Shown here piece after piece: positions 61,487-64,000 of a stretch of DNA of 64,000 nucleotides. Made by a program: the position numbers and the translations under genes. The stretch is from the NCBI RefSeq assembly GCF_000425445.1, contig NZ_KE384378.1:47811-111810 (forward strand), read 5' to 3'. The stretch is from Flavobacterium denitrificans DSM 15936. GTDB taxonomy: Bacteria > Bacteroidota > Bacteroidia > Flavobacteriales > Flavobacteriaceae. How positions within the stretch are numbered: the stretch's first letter is position 1; each line of letters opens with the position of its first letter. Under the pieces are notes generated by a model, which saw only the letters and a program-made list of their open reading frames with translations, was not told the DNA's origin and searched no databases.

Positions 61487-61695
61487 TGCAATTAGTTACT
61501 ATTTTTATCTAAATATTGATTACTTTAAAAAAATAACCCACTATTTTTAAACATTATGTAATTTTACAAAAAAAACTGTTTTTCAGCTAAAACGTTTGAA
61601 ATTTGTTAATGAATTCTTCAAACAGCATTAAAAACAATCAATTCCTCAAAAGCATTCTTAACAATTTTTTAAATATTACTGCTCCTTATTTCAAA

Positions 61696-63318
61696 TTATT
61701 TGTATTCTCCTACATAAGTAACAATCGATTTTTCTGGTATTTTAACTGTATTATTTTTTAAAATTATGCCTCTTTTTAGACTTGAATTTTCAGCTGTCAC
61801 ATAAGGGATTAATTCCTTGTTTTTTAAACTCCTGCTTAAATCCAATTTATATGTTTTCGATTCATTGCTAGAATTAACTACGACAATAACAATTTTCTTT
61901 TTGACGCTGTCCTTGTACGCTGTTATCATAATTTCATTTGATGTCTCTTTTTCATTCGCATTCAAAACCTCTAACCGAATCATTCCTGGTCGTACAAAGC
62001 GCGAATAATTTCCAAAGGCCCATAATAATTTTGAATCACGAAAAAAGCCGTCATGTTTGCAATAACCGTCTATCATACTACCATTGTTTGTTCCATCATC
62101 CAGATAAATTAGACCGTCTTTAAAATCTGCTCTCGTTAATGCGGTCCACCATTGCCATGACGATGCACCGGCCACTGCAACATCATTATGAATAAGACAC
62201 GCCACAAAAAGAGCTGTTTTCATTCCAAGATCTCTTTGATGTCCTGAACCTCCCGGAATTTCAGTTTCTCCCGGTTGCTCCAAAATACTGTATTCCGTCT
62301 GCCAATAATTTAATCCTGAAATTGGTTTGATACGTAAATTCAATTTCTTGCGATACGCAATCTGATCTTTTACGGGCCAAACCGAAAAATAACTATGCCC
62401 TGTAATTACTTTTTTTACATTCGGCAAATTTGAAATATTGGTTGGAGAACTACTACCAAAAAAAGCATTGATCTGGTCATCTCTAGTCTCTTCGTTTACA
62501 TTTTCATATAAATAATTTATAATTGCCGCTTCACCTAATACTATTTCCGTTTTCAACCCTTTTGCTTTCAATTTTTCTGATAAAAGCTTTGTAAAATCAA
62601 AAATTTCCTCATTTGTGGCAGGCGTTCCCTCCTGACTTGCTTTTCCATTATTTCCTGCCATCCAATCCCATTGAGGCTCATTAATTGGACTTAAATAATC
62701 AAAAGTGACACCTTCCTTATTTTGCAAATTTTCAACCGTTTCGACTAGAAAGTTTGCATAATCAGGAAGCATTCCTTTTTTGATATTCATGTTTACTTTT
62801 TGTGATGAAAATGCTTTTCCGTTTAAGGTCATCTGCACCGGCGGACTGATAGTAAAAGCCAGAAACTTTTCGACCCCTCGTTTTTTAGCAGCCTGTAAAA
62901 ACCAGCGCTGCCCTTCTTGTTTGGTCCAATCATAGGTTCCATCTGGTTTTTGAAAACATTCGCTTCTTCTCCATTCGTCGGTAATACCGCTTTCGGTACC
63001 CTGCTCCGCACTTCCTGCGCCCAAATAGAATCTCCATATCGATAATCCAATTCCTTTTGGATTTCCCTCTTTATCCAATTCTTTGCTGAAAAGCAAATCG
63101 GCAATAGCGTTTCTTTTTTCCATTGGCCAATTCTTGCCCACCATCTGGCATCTCCAAGCATCCGACGCTCCAAAACCTTCCATGGTCTGCAGTTCCTTGT
63201 TCAGATCAATTTTAATAGTTGCTAAAGAAGTTTTTATTTGAGCATTTGAGACAGCGTATAAAAAGAGCGAACAAATGGAAAACAATACTGCTTCCTTGCT
63301 TATTTGAAATATTCTCAT
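61696..63318 (-). CDS. GH30 glycosidase, paralogue 3 (periplasmic)
   Basis: A 540-residue GH30 enzyme with a normal signal peptide (ending SNAQ). It opens MEGFGASDAWRCQ; the acid/base is E214 in LSPINEPQWDW and the nucleophile E342 in YWQTEYSILE. Blocks such as DEWRRSECF, QEGQRWFLQAAKKRGVEKF and PGGSGHQRDLGMKTALFVA agree closely with paralogue 1, less with paralogue 2, so 1 and 3 look like the more recent duplicates. Probable beta-1,6-galactan hydrolase in the periplasm. It lies 120 bases after the GH2-like gene and is separated from the susCD operon by the 677-bp space. Confidence 0.88.
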   Translation of the reverse strand: MRIFQISKEAVLFSICSLFLYAVSNAQIKTSLATIKIDLNKELQTMEGFGASDAWRCQMVGKNWPMEKRNAIADLLFSKELDKEGNPKGIGLSIWRFYLGAGSAEQGTESGITDEWRRSECFQKPDGTYDWTKQEGQRWFLQAAKKRGVEKFLAFTISPPVQMTLNGKAFSSQKVNMNIKKGMLPDYANFLVETVENLQNKEGVTFDYLSPINEPQWDWMAGNNGKASQEGTPATNEEIFDFTKLLSEKLKAKGLKTEIVLGEAAIINYLYENVNEETRDDQINAFFGSSSPTNISNLPNVKKVITGHSYFSVWPVKDQIAYRKKLNLRIKPISGLNYWQTEYSILEQPGETEIPGGSGHQRDLGMKTALFVACLIHNDVAVAGASSWQWWTALTRADFKDGLIYLDDGTNNGSMIDGYCKHDGFFRDSKLLWAFGNYSRFVRPGMIRLEVLNANEKETSNEIMITAYKDSVKKKIVIVVVNSSNESKTYKLDLSRSLKNKELIPYVTAENSSLKRGIILKNNTVKIPEKSIVTYVGEYK

Positions 63319-63438
63319 ACTTTATAATAATTTGATGGTTGTATCACGAAGAAAATTGATACTTTAGAAACCAAAAACAAATCTGATTACAAAAATTCAA
63401 TTCATGCATTCAGATTTGTTTAATGGTTTTAGATTCTT

Positions 63439-64000
63439 CTAATATATACTTGTGGCACCCTCCTTGCCTTTTTCTTGCTGAACAGCCAAAACTGATTTCA
63501 AAAACTCTGGGTTCTTTATCGGCTCAGGATTGAATTCTGCGCTGTTCATATATTTCAAAATAGAAAGCAACATTTGTTTTGCTACTGGGCGTTTCTCTAA
63601 ATCGGTTGTTAAATCGAAAGCAGCGATTACAAGCTTTCCTGATTTTACACTTCCTTCAAAAAGAGCAGCCAATTTTCGGTTGTTTGCAAAATTGTCCACC
63701 ATTTCAACGATAGGATTTCCTCCTTCAACTCCATCCATAATCAACGTTGTGGAATTTACATTCAAATCCCACCATTGCCAATCGGTATTCATATCTGTTG
63801 GAAAATCTTTAAGGGCTTGATGCGATGGATTGCACAGCACTCCCATTGTACCGGCTTGTTTCGGAAAATGAATTGGGCTCCAAAACACGGGAACAAATTT
63901 CCCTTCGATTCCTTTAATTTTCTTCCAATCTGGATTTAATAATACTTTTTTGCCGGCGTTTAGCAATTTATAAGCTTCATCCAAACTTCTTGTATAAACT
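63439..64000 (-). CDS. GH2-like glycoside hydrolase, C-terminal part (cut by window edge)
   Basis: The frame is open to the right edge without a stop, so this is the 3' part of a longer minus-strand gene. The visible 187 residues contain PVFWSPIHFPKQAGTMG, NPSHQALKDFPTDMNTDWQWWDL (split by position), MVDNFANNRKLAALFEGSVKSG and KQMLLSILKYMNS. This is the glutamine-amidotransferase-like C-terminal domain seen at the end of long Bacteroidota GH2 enzymes. The catalytic barrel would be outside the window, so activity cannot be judged. It is probably the first gene of a unit with GH30 paralogue 3. Confidence 0.6.
   Translation of the reverse strand, partial: VYTRSLDEAYKLLNAGKKVLLNPDWKKIKGIEGKFVPVFWSPIHFPKQAGTMGVLCNPSHQALKDFPTDMNTDWQWWDLNVNSTTLIMDGVEGGNPIVEMVDNFANNRKLAALFEGSVKSGKLVIAAFDLTTDLEKRPVAKQMLLSILKYMNSAEFNPEPIKNPEFLKSVLAVQQEKGKEGATSIY

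Larger units (their letters stand above)
61019..61695. other. 677-bp regulatory region upstream of the susCD operon
   Basis: The longest gap in the window. It contains an 11-bp GC-rich inverted repeat (61256-61286), an AGGAGG direct repeat (61451-61486), short palindromes (AAATGAG/CTCATTT at 61076-61094; AGTAATA/TATTACT near 61392-61414), and no convincing gene. An exact TAnnTTTG box for the minus strand was not found, so an activator-dependent promoter is plausible. Confidence 0.5.

Noticed and set aside
61463..61495. Ten-residue frame (MEKKGGQNCN) behind an AGGAGG sequence
   Set aside because: Shine-Dalgarno-led initiation is rare in this group, the peptide is trivial, and the AGGAGG is half of a direct repeat.

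Overview
The window looks like a chromosomal segment of a Flavobacteriaceae bacterium, most probably Flavobacterium. It is AT-rich. It carries two SusC/SusD outer-membrane uptake pairs, a hybrid two-component sensor with a beta-propeller input, an ECF sigma/FecR pair, many signal peptides ending in AQ or SQ, lipoproteins with a Cys after a short hydrophobic stretch, and promoter -7 boxes of the TAnnTTTG type typical of Bacteroidota. I see no rRNA, tRNA, CRISPR array, transposase, integrase or phage genes.

Layout. (1) 1-3900: tandem repeats, a SpoIIAA-like protein, two exported proteins and a soluble SH3-like/ComEC-like metallo-beta-lactamase protein. (2) 3927-10772: a SusD/SusC pair whose SusC has an STN signalling domain, with FecR anti-sigma and ECF sigma genes, followed by a secreted PI-PLC-like protein, a large metallophosphoesterase and a HAD phosphatase. 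(3) 15414-33468: a uronic-acid locus with DUF4861, a LacI regulator, YhcH-like protein, KDPG aldolase, SDR reductase, mannonate dehydratase, a parallel beta-helix protein, an HTCS regulator, a GH88 lipoprotein and two GH2 enzymes that both carry the N-x-K motif of beta-glucuronidases. Together they would release (unsaturated) glucuronic acid and convert it through mannonate and KDG/KDPG to pyruvate and triose phosphate; uronate isomerase (UxaC) and KDG kinase are not in the window. (4) 33565-42525: DUF2911, a Tat-exported molybdenum hydroxylase of PaoABC type with its maturation factors (XdhC, MocA-like, and a divergent cysteine desulfurase), an NlpE-like lipoprotein and a YegP-like protein. 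(5) 42607-64000: a large polysaccharide utilisation locus (PUL), all on the minus strand: GH43, GH51, GH27, GH2, three GH30 paralogues, SusD, SusC, a surface glycan-binding lipoprotein and the 3' part of another GH2-like gene. The enzyme set fits a type II arabinogalactan (beta-1,3/1,6-galactan with arabinose).

A second layer runs through the intergenic spaces: at least seven families of inverted repeats, often nested one inside another (for example 3626-3851, 14369-14554, 21408-21559). They sit between convergent genes, between co-directional genes and inside the uronate operon. In several places they create false N-terminal extensions of the neighbouring gene, so I moved the starts of the FecR, HTCS and one GH2 gene downstream. 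The most testable regulatory finds are a 10-bp direct repeat with a 21-bp period upstream of the DUF4861 gene, a second AGGAGG direct repeat in the 677-bp space upstream of the arabinogalactan susCD operon, and a palindrome just upstream of the LacI gene. I found no system that is clearly new to science. The nested repeats, the uronate beta-helix protein and the GH30 trio are the best leads.
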